A stretch of DNA of 64,000 nt, taken from positions 62,001-126,000 of the forward strand of contig CANLIC010000003.1 of assembly GCA_947491025.1 (NCBI GenBank), given 5' to 3'. Positions 42,823 through 52,789 of this stretch are shown in pieces; within the stretch, counting starts at the first letter, position 1; each line of letters starts with the position of its first letter. Origin of the DNA: Myxococcales bacterium (GTDB taxonomy: Bacteria > Myxococcota_A > UBA9042). The translations under genes were made by a program, and so were the position numbers. The notes beneath the pieces are model-generated. The model had not been told where the DNA came from and did no database searches. It was given only the letters and a program-made list of their open reading frames with translations.

Positions 42823-43130
42823 GGGTCCCTCCTGCGAGTCGGCCGAATCGTCTCGGGCGGCGTGCCCGGCGGATGGCGTCTCGAACTCTACACCGGTGTT
42901 TGTGCGGGGGACAGTGGGGGGCCGCGAGGTGATGACCGGCGCCCGGCCCCTGCGGCCTTGCACCCGGATATGCCATCGGCCAGCGCCGACTTCGCAGGAG
43001 AGGCGCTGCCGGTTGTAGGGGCTGGCGCAGCGCGAGTGCGAGCGCTGAGTCGGCGTCTACCCTGACGATGGCCGCGGGTGGCGTCTTCGAGTAGCTTTGC
43101 GGCGCGGGCCGCTCGCCCGCAGGAGCATCC
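42823..43130. other. 308-bp divergent intergenic region
   Basis: Between the ATP-grasp operon and a P460-like lipoprotein gene. It contains the AGGAGGG and AGGAGCATCC ribosome sites for the two genes. No clear -35/-10 pair, palindrome or RNA gene was seen. Confidence 0.6.
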
Positions 43131-43889
43131 ATGCGCACACGCCCGTTGAGCCCCCCCTTGCGCCCTGCGGGTCCCGGCGGACGTCGCGCATGGGCAGCGC
43201 CGGGGTCACCCTTTCCGCAGTGGCTGCGGGCATCCCTCGCGTGGCAGGGCGTCCCGAGGCGGCTTTGGGTCGCCGGGGCCTTGGCGCTGGCCACTGCGTT
43301 CCTCGGCTGCGAGTCTCCGCCCGAGCCGGCGGCTTTGAGCGCAGACGCGGTCCAGCAAGATGCCGCCGTCGCGGGAGATGCAAGCGGCCAAGCGGACGTT
43401 CAGGGCAGGACCGGCTCGGACGCCAGCGACGCCGCGAGCGTTTCGCCCGTGATCGACGTCAACGCAGGTACGTTTGACTGCCTGCATGGCTGGACGAAGG
43501 TGCGGGGCTTTCGGCTCAAGCGCCTGGTCGGCGACGAGGCCGAGGCGTTGGCGGTGGCCAACAGCGCCACGGGCGGCGTGTACCCTGCGGGGACGGTGAT
43601 TCAACTCGTCCCGACGGAGGCGATGGTCAAGCGCGAGAAGGGTTTCTCGCCGATGACCAAGGACTGGGAGTTCTTCTTCTTGAAGGTGACGTCCGCAGGC
43701 GCCGTGATCGTGGATCGCGGCACCACGGAGGTAAAGAACGGGTTCGGTGGCAAGTGCTTTGGGTGCCACAACCAGGCCTCAGCGGAGTGGGACCTGGTGT
43801 GTGAGCAGGGACATGGCTGCGCAGCGCTGCCGCTGAGCTCGGAGCTGATCCAGGCGCTCCAAGACGGCGATCCCCGCTGCCCGAAATAG
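43131..43889 (+). CDS. Cytochrome P460-like lipoprotein with CxxCH
   Basis: 252 residues; ATG 43131 with AGGAG 5 nt upstream. A long n-region precedes LATAFLGC (Cys about 60), then an Asp/Ala/Ser spacer (about 65-110). The domain has FDCLHGWTKVRGFRL, YPAGTVIQLVPTEAMVKREKGF, DWEFFFLKVTSAGA and the heme motif GGKCFGCHNQA, in the order of P460-type cytochromes, followed by three more Cys. It is more divergent than the protein at 29285-29794, so the family call rests on motif order. Probably periplasmic or surface-exposed. Neighbouring genes do not suggest a pathway. Confidence 0.6.
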   Translation: MRTRPLSPPLRPAGPGGRRAWAAPGSPFPQWLRASLAWQGVPRRLWVAGALALATAFLGCESPPEPAALSADAVQQDAAVAGDASGQADVQGRTGSDASDAASVSPVIDVNAGTFDCLHGWTKVRGFRLKRLVGDEAEALAVANSATGGVYPAGTVIQLVPTEAMVKREKGFSPMTKDWEFFFLKVTSAGAVIVDRGTTEVKNGFGGKCFGCHNQASAEWDLVCEQGHGCAALPLSSELIQALQDGDPRCPK

Positions 43890-44009
43890 CCCGGCAGCAG
43901 GCGTTCCCTGCAGAAGTCCATCTGGCCTGCGCGGCGCTCGGTCTTGGGCAGGTCGCCAGCGTGCGGTCTGGCTGATCGGCTGGCCCTACGGCTTCGGTTC
44001 GGTCGGGCC

Positions 44010-45320
44010 CTAGCTTTGCGAGGGACGTCCTGGCGGAAGGCTAGGGCTGCGGCGCAGTGCCCGACCCGTGATCAACCGCGCCCCACGGCGGAAGGCGAAG
44101 TACTGCCACGCCCACCCGATCATGACCGAGAGGCGATTGCGGAATCCGATGAGGTAGGCAATGTGGACGATCCACCATAGCCACCACGCAAGGAAGCCCC
44201 TGACCTCGAAACCGGCCAGCGAACCGACCGCCGCCGCCCGACCGATGGTCGCCAGCGAGCCCTTGTCGCGGTAGACGAAGGGCGCTGTGGGTCGGCCAGC
44301 CATGCGAGCCCGAATCGCCAATGCGACGTGCTGTCCGGACTGGATCGCCGCCGGAGCGACGCCTGGCACGATGCCCTCGCCGGCAGGGGCGTGCATGAGG
44401 TCGCCCGCCACAAAGGCCTCAGGGTGGCCAGCAAGCGAAAGATCGGGCTCCACGTGCACGCGGCCGGCGCGATCAGTTGGGGCGCTGAGGCAGACGCCGA
44501 GCGGCGAGGCTTGGACGCCGGCCGCCCAGAGCACGGTCCGCGAAGCCAGTCGGCTGCCGTCCGCGAAGGTGACGCCGTGCTCGTCGATGTCCGTCACCTT
44601 GGCGCTCTTGCGCACCTCCACCCCGAGGTCCGTCAGCTGTCGCTCAGCGGCCGCCGACAACGTCTCGGACATGGCCGTGAGCAGCCGGTTGCCCCCCTCG
44701 ACCAAGACGACGCGTAGCCCCCGCGGATCGAAGCTGCGGAAGTCGCGAGCCAGCGTGAAGCGGCCGATTTCGGCAAGGGCGCCGGCAAGTTCGACGCCGG
44801 TTGGCCCGGCACCTACTACCACGAAGGTCAGGAGGGCGCTCCTCGTCTGGACGTCTTCCGCGCGCTCGGCGTCCTCGAAGGCGAGCAGGATGCGGCGCCG
44901 CATGTCGAGCGCGTCCTCGACCGTCTTCAGGCCGGGCGCGACGGCCGCCCACTGGTCTTGGCCAAGGTAGCTGTGGGTGGCGCCCGTGGCGACGACGAGG
45001 TAGTCGTAACCAATCGCGCCGTCATGAAGCTGGACGACGCGGGCGCCGAGGTCGATGTGCGTGGCCTCTGCGAGGAGGGTGCGCGCGTTGCGTTGGTCGC
45101 GTAGGACCGATCGGATCGGGGTTGCGATATCGCCCGGGTTGAGGGCCGCTGTTGCCACCTGGTAGAGCAGCGGCTGGAACAGGTGGTGATTGCGGCGGTC
45201 GATCACGGTCACGTCGACCGGGTCTCTGGCGAGCGCGCGCGCCGCCTGCAGGCCGGCGAATCCGCCACCCAGGATGACGACGTGCGGCCTGGCGGGGGTG
45301 TTGCTCGTCTGGGGCCTCAT
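44010..45320 (-). CDS. NADH:quinone oxidoreductase type II-like flavoprotein
   Basis: 436 residues from ATG 45320. Two Rossmann motifs are visible: FAD, HVVILGGGFAGLQAARAL; NAD(P), VVVGAGPTGVELAGALAE. LFQPLLYQVATAALNPGDIATP matches the NDH-2 quinone-site region, LWAAGVQASPLG and AGDLM fit the flavin C2 motif, and the C-terminus has a hydrophobic segment (WWLWWIVHIAYLIGF) for membrane association. It oxidises NADH without proton pumping. No partner gene is nearby. Confidence 0.9.
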   Translation of the reverse strand: MRPQTSNTPARPHVVILGGGFAGLQAARALARDPVDVTVIDRRNHHLFQPLLYQVATAALNPGDIATPIRSVLRDQRNARTLLAEATHIDLGARVVQLHDGAIGYDYLVVATGATHSYLGQDQWAAVAPGLKTVEDALDMRRRILLAFEDAERAEDVQTRSALLTFVVVGAGPTGVELAGALAEIGRFTLARDFRSFDPRGLRVVLVEGGNRLLTAMSETLSAAAERQLTDLGVEVRKSAKVTDIDEHGVTFADGSRLASRTVLWAAGVQASPLGVCLSAPTDRAGRVHVEPDLSLAGHPEAFVAGDLMHAPAGEGIVPGVAPAAIQSGQHVALAIRARMAGRPTAPFVYRDKGSLATIGRAAAVGSLAGFEVRGFLAWWLWWIVHIAYLIGFRNRLSVMIGWAWQYFAFRRGARLITGRALRRSPSLPPGRPSQS

Positions 45321-45706
45321 TTCGGGCGCCTGCGGTTCGGGCGCGCGCGTTCGCAAAAAAGGCGGAGACCTGGGGCCAGCGCCCCGTCTTGGCCTCGAAA
45401 CCATGAGTGATTGGCGCATGGGTTGCAAGTCTGCAGCCGGGGTCCGGGCCAAGACTGCGCTCCCAACCCGGCGCACCTTTGCGCAATCGATGTCACGACC
45501 GCCACGTCGTCTTCAGCTCGTGCCGAGCACCCTCTCTCCACTTGAGCCACGCCCCGCTCCCCCGCAACCGCCCCGTCCCACCGCGACCCGACGCGCCGCA
45601 GGATAGGTCCACCAACCCCACAGCCGTCGGGCTTTTCCACACGGCCGGGGGCGCGTACCATGTCGCCTTGCGAGCGCGGGTCATCCCACCGCACGTGGAG
45701 CGAATC
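45321..45706. other. 386-bp divergent intergenic region
   Basis: Upstream of the NDH-2 gene (minus) and the giant Cys-rich lipoprotein gene (plus). Apart from the plus-strand ribosome site GGAGCGAATC at the end, I see no strong promoter, repeat or RNA. The long open frames here are extensions of the flanking genes without motif support. Confidence 0.55.
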
Positions 45707-48700
45707 ATGCCCACCCCGGCCGTCCAACGGCACGCAAGCGCCAGGTCCGTCCATGCCGCCCGCGGCTTGGTCTTCGCATGGGCCGTCGCGCTCGCTGCAT
45801 GCAGTGGCGATGAAGCCGTCGAAGGCCTTGGCGATGCCGGCCAGGACGCCGCAGCCGACGGCGCGCTCGCCAACACCGACGGAGGCGTCGGGGGCGATGG
45901 GGTCGTTGCCGACGGCGCCGGCTCCACCGACGCTGCCATCGACGACAGCGCCGAAGTCGGCGCCACCGACACCATTGCACCTCTGGATGGGCAAGATCCC
46001 GATGGCGCTGGGCTCGGCGACGGTGATGGCAGCCCCGAAGCCGATTCCAACCCCGCCGACGCGGACGACGCCAGCGCCGACGCAGACGGGGGTCCAGCCA
46101 CAGGCGCGCTCTGCTCCGACTGCGCGAAGGACAGCGATTGCCCGGGCAGCAGCTGCGCCCTGACCGTCGATGGTCCGCACTGCCTGCCCCTCTGCAAAGA
46201 CGACGGCGCCTGCGTCACGCTCGGCCTCGCCCCTGGCAAGTTCGCCTGCCTCGACACGCCACGCGTGAGTGGCGGCAGCAACATGGTGTGCGCGCCGGTC
46301 CCAGGCTTTGACCCCCCAGCGTGGGCCAAGGGCAGCTGCGGCTGCCCGGGCGCGCAAGCCAGCGCCGAGAGCTGCAACGGACTCGATGATGACTGCGACG
46401 GCAAGAGCGACGAGGGCCTCTGCCCCGACGATGGCAACGCCTGCACCAACGACCTCTGCGACAGCAAAGGCAAGTGCGGCCACCCCTCGACGTCGAGTTT
46501 CTGCGACGACGGCGAGCCGTGCACGTCGGGCGAGGCCTGCCAGAAGGGCCAGTGCACCGGAGGCAAGCCGCCGCTCTGCGAAGACGACAACCCCTGCACC
46601 GCGGACAGCTGCGCCAAAGGCAAGGGCTGCGTCCACACCCCCAAGGACGGCACCTGCAATGCGCAAGGCGCCGGCGGCGCGACCGGCAGCTGTCAGATCG
46701 GCGTGTGCCAGCAAGGAACCTGCGCGCTCTCGGCGGTCGGCGACTGCAGCGACGGAAACCCCTGCACCGCCGATAGCTGTGACAAGGACAAGGGCGAGTG
46801 CAGCCACGCCAAAGCAGCGGACGGCAGCGCCTGCGACGACGGCGACGCCTGCACCGGCAATGACGCCTGCAAGAGCGCGTCCTGTCAGGGAAAAGCGACC
46901 AATTGTGGCGACGGCAATCCCTGCACCACCGACGCCTGCGATCCCAGCCTCGGCTGTAACCACGAGCCGGCCTTGGGCGCCGCCTGTGACGATGGCGACA
47001 AGTGCACCGTCGGCGATTCCTGCAAGGCAGGCGGCTGCAGCGCCGGCCCGCCCAAGAGCTGCGAGGGCAGCGGCCCCTGTGCCATCACCGCCTGCGAGCC
47101 GACCACGGGCGCCTGCGCCGCCACCGGCGTCGGCGTTGGGGCCACCTGCGACGATGGCAACGCCTGCACGGTGTCGGACGGTTGCCTCGCGGGGAGCTGT
47201 CTGGGCAAGCCGAAGTCCTGCGATGACGCGGATGTCTGCACCACGGACGCCTGCGATCCGAAGACCGGCTGCGCCTCGACCCAGGCGCTGAGCCCCGACG
47301 GCAAGCCGCTCGCCTGTGACGACGGCAACGCCTGCAGCCTCGGCGATGCTTGCGGCGACAAGGGGTGCAGCGGCACGCAGGTCACCTGCGACGACGGCAA
47401 CCCCTGCACCAAGGACGCCTGCGACCTCGCCCAGGGCTGCACCGCCGTCGCCCTCGACGCTGGCGCTGGCTGCGACGACGGCGACGCTTGCACTGGCGCC
47501 GACGCCTGCAAAGCCGGTGTCTGCGCCGGCACGGCCGTGGGCTGCGACGACGGCAACGCCTGCACCGTCGACGCCTGCCTGGCCGGCAAGGGCTGCGTCC
47601 AAGGCGCGGGCCAGGGCGCCTGCGACGACGGCAACGCCTGCACGACCAGCGACGCCTGCAGCGACAGCGCGTGCAAAGGCAAGGACGTCACCACCAGCTG
47701 CAACGACGGCAACCCATGCACCGACGACGCCTGTAAACCCGCCGCCGGCTGCGTCGCCGCCGCCAGCGCCGACGGCAAGGTCTGCGACGACGGCAACGCC
47801 TGTAGCGTCGGCGACAACTGCCAGGCCGGCGTCTGCAAGGCCGCCAAGCTGGTCTGCGAGTGCAAGGTCAACGGCGACTGTGTCGGCAAAGGTGGCAATC
47901 CTTGCCTCGGCGCGCTTGCCTGCGTCGCAGGCGCCTGCGCGGTCGACGCCGCCACGGCTGTCACGTGCACCGACAGCGGCAACGCTTGCACCAACGAGGC
48001 CTGCGATCCCAAGACCGGCGCCTGCGCCGTTCTCGCCCAACCCGACGGCAAGCCGTGCGACGCCGATGGCTCGCCCTGCACCTCGAACGACGCCTGCAAG
48101 GCCGGAACCTGCAGCCCAGGCGCCAAGCTCGCCTGCGACGACGGCAACCCCTGTACCCTCGACGGCTGCGACAGCGCCAAAGGCTGCGTCACCACGCCTG
48201 CCAAGGGCGAGTGCGTCGACGGCAACCCCTGCACCCTAGGCGACGTCTGCGACGGCGGGACCTGCAAGTCCGGCGCCGCCAAGCTCTGCGACGACGGCAA
48301 GGCCTGCACCAGCGACGCCTGCGACAAGCTGGACGGCAGCTGCCAGCACAAATCGCTCAGCGGCCCCTGCGACGACGGCGACGCCTGCACCGGTGGCGAC
48401 GCGTGCAAGGACGGCGCTTGCGTCGCCGGCACGTCGCTGGTCTGCGACGACAAGAGCGACTGCACCACCGACAGCTGCGTCAGCCAGGGCCAAGGCGCCG
48501 GCTGCAAACACGTAAGCAAGACCGGCCCCTGCAGCGACGGCGACGCCTGCACCTCGGGCGATGCCTGCCAGGCCGGCGTCTGCGCGCCGACCGGCCAGAA
48601 GAGCTGCCCAGCCAAGGACTGCCATACGGTGTCGTGCGATCCGGCCAAGGGCGAGTGCAAGTACGCGCCGATCTTCGGCTGCGGCGGCCTCTGCCTGCAA

Positions 48701-50830
48701 GACAGCGACTGCCCGGACGACGACAACCCCTGCACCAGCCACGCTTGCGACGCCGCCGCGGGCAAATGCGTCCACAACAAGCTCGCCGACAAGTCACCTT
48801 GCCAAGACGGCCTGCTCTGCAGCGAGGGCGACGTCTGCGCCGGCGGCAAGTGCAGCGCCGGCAAGCCAAAATCCTGTGACGACGGCAATATCTGTACCGC
48901 CGATGCCTGCAACGAGGCTCTGAATGGCTGCGCGTTCGTCGCCAAGCCCGGACCCTGCAACGACGGCGACGCATGTACGACCAACGACGGTTGCCAGGCC
49001 GGAAAGTGCCAAGCCGGCGCGCCGAAAGTCTGCAACGACTGGAACCCGTGCACCGCCGATAGCTGCGATCAGAAGGCCGGAGAGTGCAAATTCACCAAGG
49101 ATCCCAACTGCAGCGGCAAGTGTGCCACCGACGCCGACTGCCCCAAGTCGCAGGCGGCTTGCCAACTCAACATCTGCAACGCCGGCAAGACCTGCCAGAC
49201 CGTCGCCGAGAAGAACAACACCAAGTGCGATGACGGCAGCGCTTGCACCGGCCTGGACCTCTGCCTCTCGGCCAAGTGCGTCGGCTACAACGCCAAGGTC
49301 TGCGACGACGGCAACCCTTGCACGGCCGACGGTTGCGACAAGAAGTCCGGCGCCTGCGCGTCTGCCCCCACCAGCGACCCCTGCCAAGACGGCGACCTCT
49401 GCACATCCTCCGACGTCTGCGAGGCCGGCAAGTGCGTGCCAGGCAAGCCGAAGGATTGCAACGACGGCAACAAGTGCACGACGGACAGCTGCAATGCCAG
49501 CAACGGCGCCTGCGCTTTTGCGCCGATCGTCGGCTGCGGCGGCAACTGCACCGAGAACAAGCACTGCGGCGACGACGGCAACCCATGCACCGTCGAGGCA
49601 TGCAACACTCAGACCGGCAAGTGCAGCGCCACCAAGAAGGCCGACAACACGCTCTGCGACGACCAAAACGCCTGCTCGGCCGTCTCGTTCTGCAAGAACG
49701 GTGTGTGCGGCGGCGCCAACTTGAAGGCGTGTAAAGACGACGATGTCTGCACCGACGACGGCTGCGACAAGAAGTCTGGAGACTGCACCTTCACGGCCAA
49801 GACCGGCGGCGGTTGCCTCGACGGCAGCTTCTGCACCAGCGGCGACAGCTGCAAAGCGGGCAAGTGCGTGGGCATCGCCAAGGTCTGCAATGATGGCAAC
49901 GCCTGCACCGCCGACAGCTGCACGGACAGCAACGGCGCGTGCGTGTTCACCCCCATCGCTGGCTGCGGCAACTTCTGCGCCAAGGATGCGGACTGCAAGG
50001 ACGACGGCAATCCTTGCACGACGCACACGTGCACGCTGTCGACCAAGACTTGCGCCAAGGCATTCGCCGACAAGTCCACCGCTTGCGACGACGGCAACCC
50101 CTGCACCACCAAGGACACCTGCCTGTACACCAATGGCGTCTGCTACGGCGGCCCCGCCAAGAGCTGCGACGACAGCAACCCCTGCACCAGCGACGTCTGC
50201 GATCCCAAGACCGGCGGCTGCAGCTACATCCACAACAGCAGCCCCTGCAACGACAATGACGCCTGCACCTTGAACGACAAGTGCAGTAGCGGCGCCTGCA
50301 AGGCCGGCTTCGCCAAGACGTGCATCGACGGCATCGCCTGCACCACCGACACCTGCGACCCCAAGACCGGCGCCTGCAGCTACCCCATCAAGAGCGACGG
50401 CGGCTGCTGCGGCAAGGACGGCGATTGCCAGGACGACGGCAAACCCTGCACCGTCGCCTATTGCGATGCCCTCAAGTCGTGCAAGCACAAGGCGGACAAC
50501 GACGGCCAGCCCTGCAGCGACGGCAACGCCTGCTCCGTGGGCGACGCCTGCAAGGGCGGCAGTTGCGGCAGCGGCAGCAAGAAGTCCTGCGATGACGGGG
50601 AGGTTTGCACAGACGACCTCTGCGACCCCGACAGCGGCCAGTGCTTTGGCGTCCACAACAGCAAGGGCTGCGAAGACGGCGACAAGTGCACCGGTGGCTC
50701 GACCTGCAAAGCGGGCAAGTGCCCAGCGGGTCAGCCGAATGTCAGCTGTCCAACCAAGACGTGCCACACGGTGATGTGCGATCCCAAGACCGGTGGCTGC
50801 GTCTACACCGCGATCCCCGACTGCAAGTAA
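45707..50830 (+). CDS. Giant Cys-rich repeat lipoprotein
   Basis: 1707 residues; ATG 45707 with GGAG 6 nt upstream. The signal ends ALAAC (Cys32). Residues 36-135 form an Asp/Ala/Gly-rich stalk. At about 221-240 lies ESCNGLDDDCDGKSDEG, the MopE-type putative metal-binding motif. From about 239 to the end the protein consists of over 40 Cys-rich units built on C-x-D-G-x-x-C-T, in two alternating types: one continues with D-x-C-D...G-x-C, the other with x-D-x-C-x-x-G-x-C-x-G. The Cys spacing suggests each unit is disulfide-locked, giving a long rod, and the many Asp residues could bind Ca. No catalytic domain or C-terminal anchor was seen, so anchoring is by the lipid. Surface adhesion or matrix role is inference. 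Confidence 0.88.
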   Translation: MPTPAVQRHASARSVHAARGLVFAWAVALAACSGDEAVEGLGDAGQDAAADGALANTDGGVGGDGVVADGAGSTDAAIDDSAEVGATDTIAPLDGQDPDGAGLGDGDGSPEADSNPADADDASADADGGPATGALCSDCAKDSDCPGSSCALTVDGPHCLPLCKDDGACVTLGLAPGKFACLDTPRVSGGSNMVCAPVPGFDPPAWAKGSCGCPGAQASAESCNGLDDDCDGKSDEGLCPDDGNACTNDLCDSKGKCGHPSTSSFCDDGEPCTSGEACQKGQCTGGKPPLCEDDNPCTADSCAKGKGCVHTPKDGTCNAQGAGGATGSCQIGVCQQGTCALSAVGDCSDGNPCTADSCDKDKGECSHAKAADGSACDDGDACTGNDACKSASCQGKATNCGDGNPCTTDACDPSLGCNHEPALGAACDDGDKCTVGDSCKAGGCSAGPPKSCEGSGPCAITACEPTTGACAATGVGVGATCDDGNACTVSDGCLAGSCLGKPKSCDDADVCTTDACDPKTGCASTQALSPDGKPLACDDGNACSLGDACGDKGCSGTQVTCDDGNPCTKDACDLAQGCTAVALDAGAGCDDGDACTGADACKAGVCAGTAVGCDDGNACTVDACLAGKGCVQGAGQGACDDGNACTTSDACSDSACKGKDVTTSCNDGNPCTDDACKPAAGCVAAASADGKVCDDGNACSVGDNCQAGVCKAAKLVCECKVNGDCVGKGGNPCLGALACVAGACAVDAATAVTCTDSGNACTNEACDPKTGACAVLAQPDGKPCDADGSPCTSNDACKAGTCSPGAKLACDDGNPCTLDGCDSAKGCVTTPAKGECVDGNPCTLGDVCDGGTCKSGAAKLCDDGKACTSDACDKLDGSCQHKSLSGPCDDGDACTGGDACKDGACVAGTSLVCDDKSDCTTDSCVSQGQGAGCKHVSKTGPCSDGDACTSGDACQAGVCAPTGQKSCPAKDCHTVSCDPAKGECKYAPIFGCGGLCLQDSDCPDDDNPCTSHACDAAAGKCVHNKLADKSPCQDGLLCSEGDVCAGGKCSAGKPKSCDDGNICTADACNEALNGCAFVAKPGPCNDGDACTTNDGCQAGKCQAGAPKVCNDWNPCTADSCDQKAGECKFTKDPNCSGKCATDADCPKSQAACQLNICNAGKTCQTVAEKNNTKCDDGSACTGLDLCLSAKCVGYNAKVCDDGNPCTADGCDKKSGACASAPTSDPCQDGDLCTSSDVCEAGKCVPGKPKDCNDGNKCTTDSCNASNGACAFAPIVGCGGNCTENKHCGDDGNPCTVEACNTQTGKCSATKKADNTLCDDQNACSAVSFCKNGVCGGANLKACKDDDVCTDDGCDKKSGDCTFTAKTGGGCLDGSFCTSGDSCKAGKCVGIAKVCNDGNACTADSCTDSNGACVFTPIAGCGNFCAKDADCKDDGNPCTTHTCTLSTKTCAKAFADKSTACDDGNPCTTKDTCLYTNGVCYGGPAKSCDDSNPCTSDVCDPKTGGCSYIHNSSPCNDNDACTLNDKCSSGACKAGFAKTCIDGIACTTDTCDPKTGACSYPIKSDGGCCGKDGDCQDDGKPCTVAYCDALKSCKHKADNDGQPCSDGNACSVGDACKGGSCGSGSKKSCDDGEVCTDDLCDPDSGQCFGVHNSKGCEDGDKCTGGSTCKAGKCPAGQPNVSCPTKTCHTVMCDPKTGGCVYTAIPDCK
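46421..50827 (+). repeat. Tandem Cys-rich coding repeat (C-x-DG-x-x-CT units)
   Basis: Successive protein units of about 20-25 residues share CDDGNPCT or close variants (CNDG, CSDG, CKDD, CEDG). Units are imperfect at the DNA level, unlike the 15-bp array at 5847, indicating an old, diversified array. It creates several large antisense open frames, which are artefacts. Confidence 0.9.
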
Positions 50831-50991
50831 CCGGTGCCGCGCTGTGGGGGGCGCCCGCCCAGCCGTGGCTGACGCGCGCAACGGCGCTTTCCCTTGCCGT
50901 CGTCAGGCCCGCGTTGACCCGGCTCCCGCGCCCAGGCAGCCTCTGCGCGCCCGACGGCACGGGCCGCGTCTGACGAGGAGAGGCAAGCGCC

Positions 50992-52614
50992 ATGGTCATG
51001 ACCCGGCGACGCGGCGAGTGTCTGGCCGCTTGCGTCTGCTTCGCCGCTTTGGCTTGGGTCGGCTGCGGCGCTGCGTCATCCGATGGCGCAACGCCAGGCG
51101 CCGACACCCAGCTGGGCGTGGCGCTCGACACCAGCAGCGACGCCGCAGCGAGCGCCGATGGGCTCCAAGCGGGCCCCGACTCGACCAGCGACGCCGCGGG
51201 GGCCGGCAAGGACGCGACGCCTGCGGACGCCATCCACGATGCGCAAGTCGATGCGGCGGCTGGCGACGCGACCGTCGCGGATGCAGCGCCAGACGCACAA
51301 GCGGACGCCGCCGCTGACGCCTCCTGTGGGGTCTGTGACGACAACAATCCCTGCACGCAGGAGGTCTGCCTGCAAGCCAAGTGCAGCCACGTGCCGCTGA
51401 CCGACAGCGCGACCGCGGCGCATCCCTGCGACGACGGCAAGCCCTGCACCGCCGCCGACGCCTGTCAGCAAGGGACTTGCAAAGGCAAACCGCTGCGTTG
51501 GCAGGCGACCTTCGGCGGCAGCGACGACGACGCTGCCCATGACGCGGCGCCGCTTTCCGATGGCGGCGCCTTCGTCGTCGGCCATACCCGCAGCAAGGGC
51601 AACGGCGGGCGCGACGCCTGGCTTCTGCGGGTCGATCGCTTCGGCGCACTCGTCTTCGACGTCACCCTGGGCGATGGCGAGGATCAGGCCGCGTATGGCG
51701 CCCACCGCGTTGGCGATGTCGGCCTCGCCGTCGGCGCCTGGCGTCACGCCGGCGATCCCCGGCCGCGCGGCTTTCTGCACGCGGCGTTGCTCGAAGGCGG
51801 CGCGCCCGCTGGCTCACACGTCTTCGCCCTGCAGGAAGCCACCGAGCTCCACGCGGTGCGCGCCGGCTCCGGCCAGACTGGCGGCATGCGTACCCTCGCA
51901 GCCGGCTATGTCGAAGACGCCAAAGGTGATCTTCGCATGGTTGCCGCCCGCATGGACCCCATCAGCTACGCCCCCCTCTGGGTCAAACCCTACGGCACGA
52001 CCGGCTTCGACGTCGCCTGGGACGTCGCAGTCGCGGCCGAAGGCGGCTTTGTCGTCCTCGGCGACACCGCGCCCGGAGGCGAAGGCCCACACACCTGGCT
52101 AGTGCGCCTCGACGACAATGGCGCTGTCACCTGGCAGCGCACCTACTTTCAAGACGGCGAAGACAGCGGTTGGGGCCTCGCCATCCACACCGATCCTGCG
52201 CTGCAGATCACCGGCATCGTCGTCGCCGGTCAGCGCAAGCCCAAGGGCGCCGCAGCCGCCGAGGGTTGGCTCATGCGGGCTGATGCCACCGGCAACATTG
52301 TGTGGCAACAGTCCTTTCCCGCATCTGGTGGCGCCACCGCCTTCGACGTCGCGGTCAGCCAAGGGGGCCAGGTCGTGGTCGGCCGTGCGGTCCCCAAGCA
52401 AGGCAAGGCCAAGGCGACGATGTGGCACGGCGACGGCAAGGGCGGCCTCGACTGGACCGCCTCGCCGCCGACGCCGGCCGACGTCGAGAGCGAGGCCAGC
52501 GCCGCGCTGGTCCACAACGACGGCCTCGGCCTCGCCGGGCGCGTCGGTGTCGGCAAGGCCGCTGACGCCCTCGTGGTGCGGCTCGGGCTCAAGGGCGAGC
52601 CGTCATGTCCCTAG
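50992..52614 (+). CDS. Lipoprotein with one Cys-rich module and a beta-propeller-like domain
   Basis: 540 residues; ATG 50992 with GGAGAGG 8 nt upstream (ATG 50998 also possible). Signal to ALAWVGC (Cys25), then an Asp/Ala spacer (about 30-108). One double Cys unit of the giant neighbour's type follows (CDDNNPCTQEVC ... CDDGKPCTAADAC, about 112-160). The rest has repeated GG-x-D-x-A...GG(F/A)VV-(V/L)G...(A/D)WL(L/V)R(V/L) segments, as in delta-60/SBBP-type beta-propeller repeats. No catalytic residues are evident. Probably a surface or periplasmic binding protein. It lies 161 bp after the giant gene, and the shared module suggests a common origin. Confidence 0.7.
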   Translation: MVMTRRRGECLAACVCFAALAWVGCGAASSDGATPGADTQLGVALDTSSDAAASADGLQAGPDSTSDAAGAGKDATPADAIHDAQVDAAAGDATVADAAPDAQADAAADASCGVCDDNNPCTQEVCLQAKCSHVPLTDSATAAHPCDDGKPCTAADACQQGTCKGKPLRWQATFGGSDDDAAHDAAPLSDGGAFVVGHTRSKGNGGRDAWLLRVDRFGALVFDVTLGDGEDQAAYGAHRVGDVGLAVGAWRHAGDPRPRGFLHAALLEGGAPAGSHVFALQEATELHAVRAGSGQTGGMRTLAAGYVEDAKGDLRMVAARMDPISYAPLWVKPYGTTGFDVAWDVAVAAEGGFVVLGDTAPGGEGPHTWLVRLDDNGAVTWQRTYFQDGEDSGWGLAIHTDPALQITGIVVAGQRKPKGAAAAEGWLMRADATGNIVWQQSFPASGGATAFDVAVSQGGQVVVGRAVPKQGKAKATMWHGDGKGGLDWTASPPTPADVESEASAALVHNDGLGLAGRVGVGKAADALVVRLGLKGEPSCP

Positions 52615-52789
52615 GACGCCCCAGCCCGCACGCCCGCTGCGCTGCTGCCGCTGGCGCATCCGCCGATGCCGCCGGGCCCGCTTGCGCCGATGCCCGTGCG
52701 CTTGGCCGCAGCTTCTCTCCGCGAGCGGTCGCCCTCGCACCGCCGCTCCAAACCGGATTGCGCCGCCCAGAAGGGCACGGAAGGTCATG

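Noticed and set aside
45317-50881. Three large antisense frames opposite the Cys-rich gene
   Set aside because: They arise from the repeated sense codons and show only low-complexity Ala/Gly/Val or Ser/Gln sequence.
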